Shown piece after piece: positions 10,685-24,355 of a stretch of DNA of 64,000 nucleotides. A program made the translations under genes and the position numbers. This DNA is from Imbricaverruca yamaguchii (Eukaryota; Arthropoda; Thecostraca; Neoverrucidae). Within the stretch, counting starts at the first letter, position 1; every line of letters begins with the position of its first letter. The stretch covers positions 2,351,001 through 2,415,000 of the forward strand of contig JAOTOL010001636.1 in the NCBI GenBank assembly GCA_034440575.1, written 5' to 3'. Below the pieces are notes generated by a model that had not been told where the DNA came from, made no database searches, and saw only the letters and a list, made by a program, of their open reading frames with translations.

Positions 10685-11660
10685 CTACCTAGCCATGTAC
10701 TCCTCGAGAGGGGTATCAAGCTTCCGCTCGTGAGGATCTCCAATATGTTCATTAAACTGGTAACGGATTGAACTCTTGCTTTCCTCTGTATAGCACGCTT
10801 TTTTGTCATTATTTTCGCATATAGTGGATCTTAATTTACATACGACATTTATTTGTAGGCATTTGCCTTCCAATTCTCAATGACATGTGTGACAAAATTG
10901 TTTACCAGAAGAGCACTTTAATGGAGATAACGCTGATCGTACCAATTTGCCGTTAACGATGGAGCCACTCACCCACGAGACTTCAGCGTTGCCTTTCATC
11001 CTTCGGCAATTACTTAACCCTTTTTGCAAGCATTTCTTTTATATGGAAGAGATGCATGTCCATGACATTGCTGTTGCACTTTTTATTGTTTTTACATCTC
11101 GCATCTCTATTACCTCCAAATTTAGTCGTATGTGCGACTAGCATGCAAGACTCGGCGGCGTTGGTGAACGAGACATATCGGATATTCGTTCTCAACAAAC
11201 AACTGCTCCATACGATCCAGGTTCCTGTCCGTAGTAAGCCTGTCAGAGGGTACTTTAATTGTTCGGATGAGATGCGATCTTAGTATTTGTTTTTGTCATG
11301 CTCATTGGATAGGCGGATTCAAGGCGTAGCAATACAATTGGTGCGGTGGTCGGTTTTGCAAACAGCCCCGTGGTGTAGCGTCCTGACGGGTGTGCTATGA
11401 TTGGAGTGTCAAGGAAAGATACGTGGTACGGTAGATATGTGTGGTCGATGGCAACACTAATCGACGGGTTGAATGCGTTAAGCTCGTGAAATTGTGCAAG
11501 CTTATCAGCCCCATGGGTCCAAACCCCGAGTATATCGTCGATGTATCTTACGTATAGCGCTGGTACACATTTCATTTTTTAAGATAAATCCGGCCGCTTG
11601 TAAAATATTCATGACAGCAATCCCTACGGGTGGAGTCACTCCATTTCCCATTGTTGCGCT
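10685..11660 (-). mobile_element. Penelope-like element remnant (reverse transcriptase + GIY-YIG)
   Basis: Read on the minus strand from 11660 down: MGNGVTPPVGIAVMNI resembles the reverse-transcriptase MG...P...A motif, then YVRYIDDILGVWTHG (11255-11575) is the catalytic Y.DD block with the DILGVWTHG continuation seen in Penelope-like elements. It is followed by YHVSFLDTPII and a GLFAKPT motif. Further on, 10685-10873 reads TEESKSSIRYQFNEHIGDPH followed by RKLDTPL, which resembles the GIY-YIG endonuclease core (Y-I-G-E-T...R..EH). RT followed by GIY-YIG is the hallmark of Penelope-like elements. Frame changes and stops between the pieces show it is dead. It lies in DNase intron 1. Confidence 0.8.
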
Positions 11661-11697
11661 GGATATTTGGTTATGGAAGTTAGATCCAAATCGGACA

Positions 11698-11749
11698 GAT
11701 GGGCGTCGATCAACGCAGTCGATGTGCCTCTAAGCCCAAGTAACCAACA
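11698..11749 (+). mobile_element. Micro-retroposon copy c (52 bp)
   Basis: The insert gatgggcgtcgatcaacgca...gtgcctctaagcccaagtaaccaac matches the family's 3' end. Flanks aaatcggaca (11688-11697) and aaaacggaca (11750-11759) form a duplication with one mismatch. It lies directly upstream (in the element's own direction) of the Penelope-like remnant. Confidence 0.6.
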
Positions 11750-11759
11750 AAAACGGACA

Positions 11760-14014
11760 AAGCTTAGCACATGAGGTAGAAGAACGGGAATGTATGTTGA
11801 TGAATTGCCGAAGAGATTTTAATTGTGGGAGTAGGTGCAAATATTTTTTTTTTCATAATTGCATCAATTTCCTCTTAAATCTGAGTGCTCCCATACAAGT
11901 TACGCGTTTCAAGGGGCACCATGTTTCCGTCTGGCAGCTCGTAGGGAATGCTTCCTTCATATCGCGGTAAGTATAACTTTGTTTTGGGCAGACGTACTGG
12001 AAAGAAGGGCAAAAGCTACGTGATAATACACTGGAGGGACCAAGATAATTTGTCCATCATCCTCAGTTTCGTCCAGACTCAGTGTATTCTAATCCTCAGT
12101 TTTGGACCGCATAGTGCCCTGGAGAATGCATGCAATATGTGCATCGTTGTTCGATGATTGACAGGAATTTGATTGATAGGTTATAATTATGTGTCTAGAG
12201 TCACTCCTGGAGGTAATGATCTTATTTTCATATGCTCTGGACCCTCCAGTGCCAAACTACCAAAAACAAATTCAATTCAGAAACGTTGATATGTCACTCT
12301 ATGAATTGGAATTGGATCAAAGCATTACTAAATTGCATAAGCAGGAAACATTCATTCACTGATTCTCCATTTAGAGAACTTTCCCCACACTCCGCAAGTA
12401 CAGAAAAAGAGCATACCCATCGCAGAACATTTAGAGCTCTGCAACTGTCCCACGAGATGGCCACAGCTGGGAGCGGCCCAGCATCGTGGTAGCTTCACAG
12501 CCCTGAAGCTGTTGCTGATGGTCGTATGCTCTAAATCACGCTTCGGTAGCTGATGATTGAGAAAATTGATGGCACACCTTTACTCCCAAATTTCTGAACA
12601 CATATGCCTTAGAAAATTGGCTTGTGTCCTTCAGAAGCGATTTTTTTCATCTTGTGTGTGATGGCTTGCGGCCGAAGTGATATGGGGGCCAGACCTACCC
12701 ATTAAATGCCTCCAGGCACGTAGTATCATGGTCCAACCAACACAGGCCATGAGATTCAGGGGAAGCCAAAAGCTATGCCGGCCCCACCTTCGACACTCAA
12801 AGGTAGCATGGCCCGGATACCTGCTCCCCTCCGTGGATCCGTCAGTGTGTGGTTAACAAAACTGGCGCGAAGATCGAACCTGATCGGGCCGGCCGGGCCG
12901 CTCAGTTGAACACTTGTCGTGCATGCACGATAAAAGAAACGCCCCGGCTTCAAACTCACTTATCACACCCAACAAAGCGGAACCTCAGATGAATGGCACC
13001 ATCTGTCGCAACAGGTGCTGCCGTGAGATCTGCAGATGACGCACGTGCAAATGGGGCGCAACAAGTGCTCACTGAGTGGATGACGTGAAAAAAATCCACC
13101 ATGGAAGGTGGTTTCCTCGTACCGGAAGTTGAAATGCGAGCAGGGCACAGTGCTTTGACGAATGTTGCCCTATCTTGTGAGTTGAGCTAACTGCAATGTC
13201 AACGAAGTCACACGTAGGACAGCAGCGATGTTCTTTATCGTGTCAAAATACCGCTTTAATTTCATGTTCTTGCCGTGGAAGTGTTCGGGGCTAGAGGCAC
13301 AGCTAAGTGGAGCCCTGGAGGCCTCCCCGGGGGCCGCCCCTCTTAGTGACCAAAGATGCACCAAGCGAAAAAAGAAAGTTGAAGATTTTCACTGCTCAAA
13401 AAATCGCCGCGCTTCACGAGCCGAGCACGTTCTCTGTCCCTTAACATTGGCTTTGGTCGACTCCCCCGAGAATGCTGGCTGCGCTACTGCTTCAGGTGGC
13501 TAATCCTGGACAGGCATTTGTGGACTAAGGAAACTAATGCATGGGAAGAACACACCGAAAAAGCCTATCATTCTAACTAGCTGAGATCACACCGTTGCTA
13601 TTATCCATTATGCGAGCAAGCATTGCATAGTGCAGAGAGTACGATAGCACTCTAGTCTGAATTTTTCAGATGGTCATTTACTCACAATCCCCGAAACATA
13701 AGGGCGAAGGGGCATCTGGTAAAACATGAAAACAGGTCTCATTATACATGTGTTATCTTCCTGAAACGCTCATAGGATTAATGGATCACCGAACTGGATC
13801 TTCTCATCTTGACCAGCCGTGTACTCAAAACTGCTCACTGTAGCTTATACACAACCCTGGGGTTCGCTGCACTGCACTGAGTTTCTCACCATCAGTTTCG
13901 CACTTAATTCTTACTCCCATGCTCACTACCACCTAGCATTTTTCACCATCACCCCGCAGAGTTCCTCGTCCTCTTCACCGCACGAGTGTCCTGCCTGCGC
14001 CAGCACATTCTCAC
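11760..14014. other. DNase intron 1, 5' part
   Basis: No coding potential, RNA gene or tandem array is recognised in this stretch. Confidence 0.5.
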
Positions 14015-14204
14015 CGAAATCAGGACGGCGACGACGGCGGGGTTGCTCATCTTGGCGATGCCGAACCTCTGCACGTTGAAGGCGGCGATGGAGAGCGGGC
14101 GTGCCGACCATGCGCGGCAGCTCCGCCGCCGTGACGGTGACGGTGACGGTGACGGTGGTGACCAGCGACAGCATGGCCACCGCGCCTGTCCAGCACCGCA
14201 GCAT
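14015..14204 (-). CDS. DNase I-like exon 1 (signal peptide and N-terminus; frame break)
   Basis: ATG at 14204-14202 opens MLRCWTGAVAMLSLVTTVTV, a plausible secretion signal with a hydrophobic core. The mature core LSIAAFNVQRFGIAKMSN then AVVAVLIS at about 14015-14092 is unmistakably the DNase I N-terminus and ends at the donor TCG|gtgaga (14015/14014). The two parts are in frames one base apart. The break lies in or after a perfect gtcacc hexamer run (about 14119-14160 on the plus strand). Either a base was lost or gained in the assembly, the signal peptide comes from another exon, or this allele is broken. The core's frame is required by the downstream splice phases. Confidence 0.75.
14119..14160. 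repeat. Hexanucleotide (GTGACG)n inside exon 1
   Basis: About five tandem hexamers, encoding the TVTVTV part of the putative signal peptide on the minus strand. Hexamer length changes alone would not shift frame. Confidence 0.9.
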
Positions 14205-14304
14205 GGCTGACGTCAGCTGGGCACGCTGCGACACACCTCCGGCCTGCAGGCCGCGTCTCACGAGCCGACCCCTCACGGCGCGCGGTCGGTCTCTAGCAGG
14301 GAGC

Positions 14305-14665
14305 GCCAGCCACTCCGCCTACAGCTACAGCTACAGCTACTACTCACAACCGACTCCTCACGGCGCGTGGTCAGTCTTTAGCAGGGAGCACCAGCCGCCG
14401 CAACCACAGCTGCCACTACAGTTACTGCTACCGCTACAGTTACAGCTACTACTCACAGCCGACTCCTCACGGTGAGGTCAGTGTTCAGCAGGGAGCACCA
14501 GTCATTGCACCTACAGCTACCGCTACAGCTACAGCTACAGCTACTTCTCACAGCCGACTCCTCACATGGAGGTCGGTCTTCAGCAGGGATCACCAGCCAC
14601 TGCTCCTACAGCTACCGCTACAGCTACAGCTACAGTTGCAATACAGCTACAGGCTCCGCGCTACC
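14305..14665. repeat. Compound CAGCTA-rich repeat upstream of the DNase gene
   Basis: Blocks of (ctacag)n/(cagcta)n alternate with a segment around cagccgactcctcacgg and agcagggagcaccagcc, giving a higher-order period of roughly 100-120 bp repeated about three times. It begins about 100 bp upstream of the DNase start codon, so it may overlap the promoter region. Confidence 0.85.
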
Positions 14666-17600
14666 GCTACCGCAGCCGGCCGGCTTCCTGTCGCGCGCTG
14701 AGAGCCGCTCGCGGCGGAGCTATGCTCCGGACACAACTGCGCCTGTCAGCGGTACGACTAGCTGTTGTCGACGGCTTGACCCCGGATGCTGGATTGCATG
14801 AGTCAGTTGTTGTCCGGCAGCAGCGCACCGGACGCGGTTTTTGCGCAGTCTCCAGGTCTCAGCTGTGCCGATTGTAGACGCAGGATCATTTCAGAATATG
14901 GAAAAACGTGACAACGTGTGCCCGATGGTTGCGGCACGCCCTGACTCCCTCATTTGCACGGACATCCATGACGCAGACAGGTCTTTGACTCGAATTTTGC
15001 AAACACTACGTGGCACATCATTGTCCAGCGCCAGCGTGATGCTCAAATGCACGGCAAAGCAAGGCTGATTTGAAACGGGGTGGAAGTGAACGGACCATCG
15101 AGCTGTGAGGTGTCGCCATGTCCTCCTGAGTGCGCCGCTGGGCGTGTGTTGGCGGGCCCTCGCTGATGCCAGTGGTGCATGCGGCCGCGCGGCGCTGGTC
15201 GTGACCGGGGGCACAGTGATCGGGGCCGGGTCGGCTCGGCCGGCAGAGCGTCACGTACGCCCTCCACGGCCCGGAACTGACGGCCGTGACGTGACGCGTC
15301 ACGTCCGGCCAGGTTACAGAGTCGGAGACAACACGCCGAGAGTGGAACATCAGTGAGCCAGTCTGCCGACATGAACAGCAACCGATATGCTCACCAGAGG
15401 TGCCGCTTTTTTCTGAAATAAAACTGGCACGAGACATAGCACGGACAGAACAAATTCTGGCAGGCCACGTAAATTATGACATGTCACGGTAAATTCTGGC
15501 ATGGCACGTGGCTTGCCATGGGACAACACATTCTAGTGTGGCACATCAAATTCTGGGATGGTACGGAAACTTCTTGCACGATACAGTACATTCTAGCATG
15601 GCACAGTAAATGGCAGAGCAAAAGAAAGGGGAAATTTTAAGGAGGCGAAGTATTGATTGATGAAGAAAAGCAATAGCAGAGCTTCAAAACATTCCACACA
15701 AGGACTAAATTAACATTATATCTATAATTGAATATCCGTCTACGGGTCATCACAAGCGCGATTTCCACTTGCAATCCTGGAACCTTAGGTTCAGCATTAA
15801 GACAACATTAGATCAATACTGTCAGTTGTTTTTTAATGATAGACCAGGACTGGTACCGCAGCAACACGGAAATTTCTAATATGACACAGTACAAAACACG
15901 AGATCCCATTCACGGGCTGCCGTGCTGTACCACCTTGTAAAAATTGCAACTCTAATGCCCGCCGACCGCTCCGGTGAGAACGGTCGTCCTCTCTTTCCTC
16001 CACTTTCTTCCCACCACCAAGGCGTCCGCCTAGACAAGGACACGGTCAGGTAAAGGTGCATAGGTTGTGTGTAGTTGTGAGCGGTAGTGGGCGAGTAGAA
16101 TACACCTGAACAGAAAAATAACGGGTGAAGATGCAATCATGGGTGGGAAAGCCTGAATATTGGTGGTGAAGCCCAATGACTGGAATGAATGAATGTTGCA
16201 AGTTTGGTTGGTGTGGCCCACCATGTAGGATCCCACGTGAAAAAAGCAGGGTATTAGTAGGACCAAGGCAAAGATGGCGGGGCCCAGGCCGAACCAAAGG
16301 TATCGGAATCACCACGTCTGGATGCAAAGTAGCATGGGAAATATCGTGAATACTGGCTTACCTGCTGCGGCAAGTGACGGCATTTCTGATGTTCAGTCGA
16401 GAAGCCAGAAGTTGCGAATGTCGTTCGACACGACCGTCTTGCCAGGTCGGGTCGCACTTACACGGGACAATGGCGACACCTGTGTCACTGTGACGTCTTC
16501 ACGCGGTGTGCGGCGCAGTGGAAGGCGCACTTGTGGAAGACCGCGAACTGTTATCTTCTGACGCAACTTTATACTTGACAAAAAATCGACGGCCGGAGGA
16601 TAAAACAGCTGATTACATCCTTCCAAACATCCCAACAGGATCGCACAAAAATGTGCGATTTGAAAGGAAGCCTCTCTCCCGGCGATCCCCCTCCCCCGCC
16701 CGCACGCGCGTGCGTCACCGTACACGATCTTCAGATCGTGACATTGGCTGCACATGTGTGCCACCGGAAGCTTTACGGCGACATGTCCGTCTAGCAACAG
16801 GTGGTCTGACAAATGAGCTCGCCGTAGCGTCACTGGGCCATGGTGATGGTGTCTCATGCACGTCTGGTGAGCACTTTTGTGAAACCACTTGCGATATCCA
16901 TCACCAGAACACCGTGCTTCATCGCAGCATGAAGATTGCACCATAATTTGCATGGCTGAATCATACCCCATTCATCGCATGATTTCGCGGCATGGCTTCA
17001 CATTACTTCATATGGTTTCAAATGGTGCACATCGCATTCATAACGCTGAATAATTCACATTGATTGGCATCATTCAAACGCTTCATGGTCCATATGAATT
17101 CCACTTCATCAGTTCGGTGGCAGGGTCAAAGCAGTTCCATTGGTTCTAGTTCAATCTTCATAACACTAGGCGATAGCAGTAATTGGAAATATTGCTTCAG
17201 AGCGTGGGCCAACGTGTGAACTTTTGCCGTGCTTGCCGCCAATTCCAGGGTAATATGATCCACGGACAATCCTAAGCCATCGGAGATGTCACAAATTGTT
17301 GGGGAGTGGGCAGGCTGGACTGGTGCAAGATGCCTTTGTATGAAGTGAGGCTGTTCACTAATTGCTGGCACGAATTTCGTGTTGCAATTGTGCCAAAAAT
17401 TCATGCAAATGGCCGATGCTTTGCAAGCGAGAGAACCCAAATGCAGGGGCGGACGCACGAACTTCCATGGGGAACTTGTCTGGAGGCGAATTATTTCCTC
17501 GGAGGGCGCCATTGGAAAACTCCCTGGAAAAGTCCCTGGAGGGGCGCCCTGCAAAAATCCTTGGACAAGTCCCTGTAGGGGCGTCCTGCAAAAATCCCTG

Positions 17601-20600
17601 CTTTCGGCCGACACATTCGTTGAGCGGAGAGATGGGTGCACTCGAACGTGCCATAACCATTTCCTCTCGGAGGGGTTCGTTGAGCGGAGAGATGGGTGCA
17701 CTCGAACATGACATAACCATTTCCTCTCGGAAGGGTGCCTTTAACCGAAAAGTTCTTTGGGCGGAGATGGGGTGATGTGGGGTTGGGTGTGTGCCCCAGC
17801 AACCAAGGAGGGGTACCTTATCGCGATCAGAGAGGCATCACATTCCCATGGTCCATGCCCCCATGGAGGCATCTGTTCCACAGGAGGCACATTCTTCCGG
17901 TGCCTCTTGTATCTGTCAATGTTCATGTATTGCGAAGATATAAATACAAAGGCCGTTAGCGCAGTCACGATCAGTCAACATAGTTGATTAAGCCGACAAG
18001 GTGTCGGAGACTGGTAGCGAAGTTTATGCCAAGAAATCCAAGTGTGGCAGTCGTCTGTTGTTCGCCATTTACTGCCATTAGGTGCGCCCAGGATGACTAC
18101 ATATGTTCCCTAAGTAAAACTGAGGAAAAGGGAGCAGCAAGTAATGCAGGAGAGTGTAAGGCTGGTAGACCCAGGGATAAGATGTGGGTGCGATGACGAC
18201 CGGTACTCATACAAGGCCGGACTCAATGGTAGTCAAAGGGGCCATGCCCCTTCCCGCCCACAACAGCGCGATTTTTGCCGATATTTTGTGCTAAACTTGT
18301 ATATGATCTAAATCCAATAACATTTTACAATGCAAATGTTGTCTGAGCATACCCGACGAATGTTGGTTCTTAAAATCTCAGAGTTTTTCGAAAATGGAAT
18401 ATTTTTATTTGTCACCAAGCTTCTTGACATGACCTGCTCATACGAACAGTCACCGCAAAAGTGGTTGTTGATCAACATGCCATATATCCAATAGTGCAGT
18501 GTCGTGCGGTCCTAACTGAGCATATCCTATAATAGTAGGGACTTCGTGAGACTTCTAGCGGTCTTTCCTGCATCGCTGATCAGAGTACTGTTAACATAAG
18601 GCGACTATAGCGGAGCGACACAATTATATATAATAGATAGCTAGACGAGAGGGAACTCGTGCTAAATGCACGGGTGAAGTGAAATATTCGAATCAGTCAT
18701 AAGTTATAGGCGCATTGCATCCAGTGTTTGTGGAGCCCCTTTATCGCAATATTACAATCGCAAATATCGAACACCTCAGGTTTGCACACAAGCCTTCCAG
18801 CATGCGCGCAGGCTTAAAGTGATCCTGGACACGATCCATTCACCACATTGCATTGCTAAGAGCAGAATGGGCGATAAGCGACCAAACCTGGTCGATGCAC
18901 CATACAACTCAAATAATCAACCACACCAAAAGCAGTAATGAAAAGCGTTATCCTTCCCCGGGTCTGAACTTGATAGTCCGAAACACAAACCAAACACTTC
19001 ATATTTGTCGCACGGTACGGATGGCAAGTGCCCGCTACAGTTCGAGATGCTGCGCCGGTACAGAAGAATGTTAGGGCGGTAACCGCCGTCACATTCTTCT
19101 GTAGATCGATAGATGGATGTTATGGTGAAGACTGGAAAATCTCAGAATGCGAAGAGCGTATCTGGCTCTGAATGGGAAACTGTGGAAGTGGAAATGCTCC
19201 CTTCAATCGTATCGTCACGCGACAAACTTCGCACTTTGCTAGGAAAGAAGTGCAACTCTCGATTTTCGATGATTACAAGAATGATCACTGACACAAAATG
19301 ATTCGCCGAATCCAGATCTGAATGCGGGTTTTGGATTCATCGAAGTATGCTGCATATACTGCGATAGAAGCAAAACAGCTTACATCAGAAGAACATTCAT
19401 TGCTGAATGCTGCTGAAGAACATATAGCACAGCTTGTTTCTGTAAATGTAAACTGACCGCCGATGCCGCCAGCATTGAATCGATCAACTTCAGACCTACA
19501 ACAAACTAACTACTTGATGAATTAATAGTTTAATTGATGCATTGAATTCATGAAGACTTGATGATGAAGAGACATACATGTTAATCTGCTTTATCTCATT
19601 CTGCGACGGTTAGACATGACGCCACACAATTTTAAGTTTCATTAAAAAAATAATTGACGCTATGTGCCTGGAAGAGTGCTATTCCAAAGAGTGCAAACAC
19701 TGAGCGAGACGAATTGCCGAACTGTTTCTCACCTTGACGATAGATAGCCTGGTGAATTAATTGCAAACACAATAGTAAATCGTGGACCCGATTCCGCTCC
19801 GGGCATTATTAGTTGCTGGCGTCCGATCCTGAAATCTGATCCGACCGCGGGGTCCCTCGGCACCTTGCTGGCCAGCCGCGAACCAGCAAGTAATGTGATC
19901 CCTGTCGACTCTCCGACTGTTCCGCGTAACTGAAGACGACAAACGTGCCTCGTCTCAGGTGGTAAAGGCCAGATTCGTCAGCTTGAAATTGTATCCATTC
20001 GGCTACAAAGAGAGAGGTGTCAAACATTCCCACCCACGCGAACTCCATATGCACAGCAGTGCCTGGTGACACGTGGCGGGACCGTCATCGCCCCCCCCCC
20101 CCAACCTCGAGCGCGTGACGACGACACGCAGCGCACCGGGACCCGGGGGTCCGGATATGCTGCGAGCGGCGAAGTTCTGGAACTGGAAAGCAAATCGCCT
20201 GTCATTACCACGCGGGCAGATGAGAAGCCCTGCGAGCGCAACTGAGCAAATATAAGCCAAAATGAAATAACAGCTTGAAAGTAGCGGGTCTGATACAAAT
20301 AATTGTTGGACACATTGTCAGTGGTTTGTTTATATCGGACGATAAATGGAAGCGACGCCAGGAGGTCAAAGGGGCCAGGGGATTCCCTCCCGAGAGGCAT
20401 CACCGGCAAAAGTGGGCGTAGCATTTTATTATATAATTTCCCCTTTCGTTTTTATGACGCAGTCACAACATAAATATGTACTGCCATAAAACAAGTTGCT
20501 ATGTCTACATACTTTTCCTACAAATAGAAATTATCCCCATTGTCTGTATTTGCGAGGTTGAGGTTTGACATGTTAAATAACCGTTAGTGAAATGAAGTGC

Positions 20601-21360
20601 CCACAAAATTGATTTACCCAACATCCAGGAGGCAATAGGGTCGCTCCACCTCCGGCAACGATCAACGTTCGCAAATTTGTCTTAATCGGGAAGAGATCTT
20701 CCTTCCTCCGCATTCTAGCCGTTTGCCGACGTGACATGAGCCATTGCTCTGTCACCAAATGAAGACCGTACCACTTCATCCCGCTGCTATGTACCGTGCT
20801 CTCCAACAACCATGAGAATATTTTCGAGGCGTCCTTGAAGAGCTACTGCTGGTGCTGGCGGCAAACACGAATAGGACATATGCATAAAGAAGAACTTCTG
20901 AATGTGTGCCAAAAGCTGTGTACGATAGCTGGCTGTGCCATCGGAACGTCCTCTGCCACCCATCACAACTCTCCAGCGGTACTGACACAGCCCGGTTTTA
21001 CCTCGCTCAAACAAAGTCGGTCTGATACTTGTCTCCTAATCTCCCTAGAGTCCTAAAATCGAACAAGCAGTGTGTCACGACCGGCTCCAAAATGCAGGGT
21101 AAATACCAGACTGGAAAGACGATGAAGTGAAATGTATCGCCTCAAAACGAACGACTACTTGCAGAGTGAGGATGCAGCTCTACCCACATTTCCTCTTGTG
21201 GGCGTTAGACTCCATGCGAACGACTCATCGCTTTTACGTGATGAAAGAAGAGCAGAAATGTCCCATACAGACACAAAGACAAGACTACAAAGACAACATG
21301 ATGTTCTCCAAAATCGCACCGGGCACGGATGGACTTTTCTGGGATAACATACATGTAATC
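14666..21360. other. Intergenic region between polychaetoid and the DNase gene
   Basis: No gene is recognised. Minor structures: a decayed repeat around taaattctggcatggcac at about 15430-15615, and a 63-bp direct duplication at about 17630-17755 (two copies of ttcgttgagcggagagatgg and its continuation). The rest is non-repetitive with no splice-consistent protein similarity on either strand. Confidence 0.5.
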
Positions 21361-21365
21361 CCTGA

Positions 21366-21425
<60 letters not shown>

Positions 21426-21430
21426 CATAT
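21366..21430. repeat. (AT)n microsatellite
   Basis: About 60 bp of AT dinucleotides with one interruption, in intergenic DNA. Confidence 0.97.
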
Positions 21431-21934
21431 GTGCGTGTGTGTATACACTCAAACTATATGGTCTATCCCCAGCATTTTACCTGACAATTTTAGCGCGACG
21501 CTGATGACATGCAGCCGTTCCTCTCCGCTGAACTAACTGGTATCACACCAATCATGGCTGGTGTGCTCATCCGCCCAGTGTTTCGGGCCCAGCTCAACTG
21601 AGACTGCAACATTGCCGCCATCCATAACTACGCGATATATTCCGATACCGAGGTGTCACCGAACAAAGCACTTGACACGCAGATATTACATTGGCAGCAC
21701 AATTATCACAAAGATAACATGACTCATGTCTGGAGAGACATAGCGCGGATTCTCCGGTCTCCATGTCGGCGTCAGACGCCCCGACATGTTCTATAGGTAC
21801 ATAACAGAGCGAGTTATTGCGGTACGCTATACCGGCTAACAACGAGTGGCAGGCGAGCGCAACGCTCGCCGCCCCTTCAGTCACAATAGTTTGTGAGCAA
21901 ATGCCGGACAGGTATCCGGGCGAACCGCAGAGAC

Positions 21935-22512
21935 CAGCCGATCATGAACAGCTGCACATCAGAGACCAGCCAATGCCTGAACAGCTGCACATCAGAGACC
22001 AGCCAATCATGAACAGCTGCACATCAGAGACCAGCTGATCATGAACATCAGAGACCAGCCAATCATGAACAGCTGCACATCAGAGACCAGCCAATGCCTG
22101 AACAGCTGCACATCAGAGACCAGCCAATGCCTGAACAGCTGCACATCAGAGACCAGCCAATCATGAACAGCTGCACATCAGAGACCAGCTGTCATGAAAT
22201 AGGCCATCATGAACAGCTGCACATCAGAGACCAGCCAATGCCTGAACAGCTGCACATCAGAGACCAGCCAATCATGAACAGCTGCACATCAGAGACCAGC
22301 CAGTGCCTGAACAGCTGCGCTACACCAGAGACCAGCCAGTGCCTGAACAGCTGCGCTACATCAGAGACCAGCCAATGCCTGAACAGCTGCGCTACATCAG
22401 AGACCAGCCAATGCCTGAACAGCTGCGCTACATCAGAGACCAGCCAATGCCTGAACAGCTGCGCTACATCAGAGACCAGCCAGTGCCTGAACAGCTGCGC
22501 TACATCACACAT
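21935..22512. repeat. 33-bp minisatellite
   Basis: The unit is cagagaccagccaatgcctg plus aacagctgcacat. The right half carries the variant aacagctgcgctacat, and some copies replace the cctg segment with atcatg. The unit is a multiple of three, which explains the repetitive open frames on both strands. Confidence 0.97.
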
Positions 22513-22739
22513 AGAGCTTGAACGGACCGTGTCGAGCCGACTGCACGCTAGACTCGATATGCAGACGATATTGCAAGATTACGCATACGGAAGACTCCGG
22601 GTATCCCGGTACGCTGTACTCCCAGCTATGATACACGCATGCGCTTCTCTAGTGTTGCCCAGGGAGTTTCTGGCCTCCCAGCAAGTCGAAAAACCGCCGT
22701 GGAGAGGCTGGGTTGGCTCGGCAAATTCACCGTAGATTC

Positions 22740-23215
22740 TTTTCAGGAAGGAAGGTTAGCGGTCATGACTGATCCTTGCAGCCCTTGTGACCATGATTGA
22801 ACCTTGTAGCCAAGAAGAACATTGTAGCTTGTGTCCTATATTAATTATGTCACCCTATTAGTTGCAACATAGGGCCATCGAAAATTTAACATCACATTAT
22901 CAAAACAACGCCAATTTACCACCAAGGCATTAACACTGAGCAGACTTCCTAACACGGCTTCAACACCGCATCGACATGCCACGATGGCATCAGCACTGCC
23001 TGAGAAGGGAAAGAATCAGTTCTCCGGAGGCCGTTCAGACTGAAACGGAAAATATCGCGACTGAATCACTTCTCTTCTCCGTTTTATGTTCTGAAACGTT
23101 AACCTCGGCGACTAACTTCTAGCATAGAAAGACTTTCATGGTGTCTAGACTCGGGGATATTGATGGCTGGAGTGTTCGTCAAAACGATTTACTTGTAGCC
23201 TGGTATACCTATCAT
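22740..23215. other. Unannotated intergenic DNA
   Basis: Nothing recognisable is present between the two arrays. Confidence 0.5.
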
Positions 23216-23219
23216 ACCA

Positions 23220-24355
23220 TCGGGTGTAACACATTGGTAACGGTACTGTCCCACCTGGCGTGACAAGACTGGTAGCAGTACCGTCCCACATGGCGCGAAA
23301 CACTGGTAAAAGTGCCATCTTATCGGGTGCGTCACACTGGTAACAGTACCGTCCCACCTGGCGTGACAGACTGGTAACGGTACCGTCCCACCTGGCGTGA
23401 CATACTGGTAACAGTACCGTACCACCTGGCGTAACAGACTGGTAACAGTATCGTCCCACCTGGCGTGACACACTGGTAACAGTACCGTCCCACCTGGCGT
23501 GACACACTGGTAACAGTACCGTCCCACCTGGCGTGACACACTGGTAACAGTACCGTCCCACCTGGCGTGACACATTGGTAACAGTACCGTCCCACCTGGC
23601 GTGACACACTGGTAACAGTACCGTCCCACCTGGCGTGACACACTGGTAACAGTACCGTCCCACCTGGCGTGATGTAACAGTACCGTCCCACCTGGTGTGA
23701 CACATTGATAACAGTACCGTCCCACCTGGTGACACACTGGTAACAGTACCGTCCCACCTGGCGTGACACACTGGTAACAGTACCGTCCCACCTGGCGTGA
23801 CACACTGGTAACAGTACCGTCCCACCTGGCGTGACACACTGGTAACAGTACCGTCCCACCTGGCGTGACACACTGGTAACAGTACCGTCCCACCTGGTGT
23901 GACACACTGAAGTACCGTCCCACCTGGCGTGACACACTGGTAACAGTACCGTCCCACCTGGCGTGACACACTGGTAACAGTACCGTCCCACCTGGCGTGA
24001 CACACTGGTAACAGTACCGTCCCACCTGGCGTGACACACTGGTAACAGTACCGTCCCACCTGGCGTGACACACTGGTAACAGTACCGTCCCACCTGGCGT
24101 GACACATTGGTAACAGTACCGTCCCACCTGGCGTGACACACTGGTAACAGTACCGTCCCACCTGGCGTGACACACTGGTAACAGTACCGTCCCACCTGGC
24201 GTGACACACTGGTAACAGTACCGTCCCACCTGGCGTGACACATTGGTAACGGTACCGTCCCACCTGGCGTGACAGACTGATAACAATAACGTCCCACCTG
24301 GCGTGACACACTGGTAACAGTATCATTTCATCGGGTGCGTCCCACCGGCAACAGT
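23220..24355. repeat. 34-bp minisatellite, about 33 copies
   Basis: The unit is gtcccacctggcgtgacaca plus ctggtaacagtacc. The central copies (23,500-24,240) are almost identical and the flanks are more diverged. The 34-bp unit has no stop in any minus-strand frame, so three overlapping 325-429 codon frames arise by repetition alone. Confidence 0.98.

Noticed and set aside
17126..17701. 191-codon minus-strand frame
   Set aside because: Partly formed by a 63-bp duplication; no recognisable domain, no supporting splice or codon evidence.
14666..21360. A gene between the DNase and polychaetoid
   Set aside because: Several open frames of 80-190 codons were inspected; none showed a domain, conserved block or chainable splice sites.
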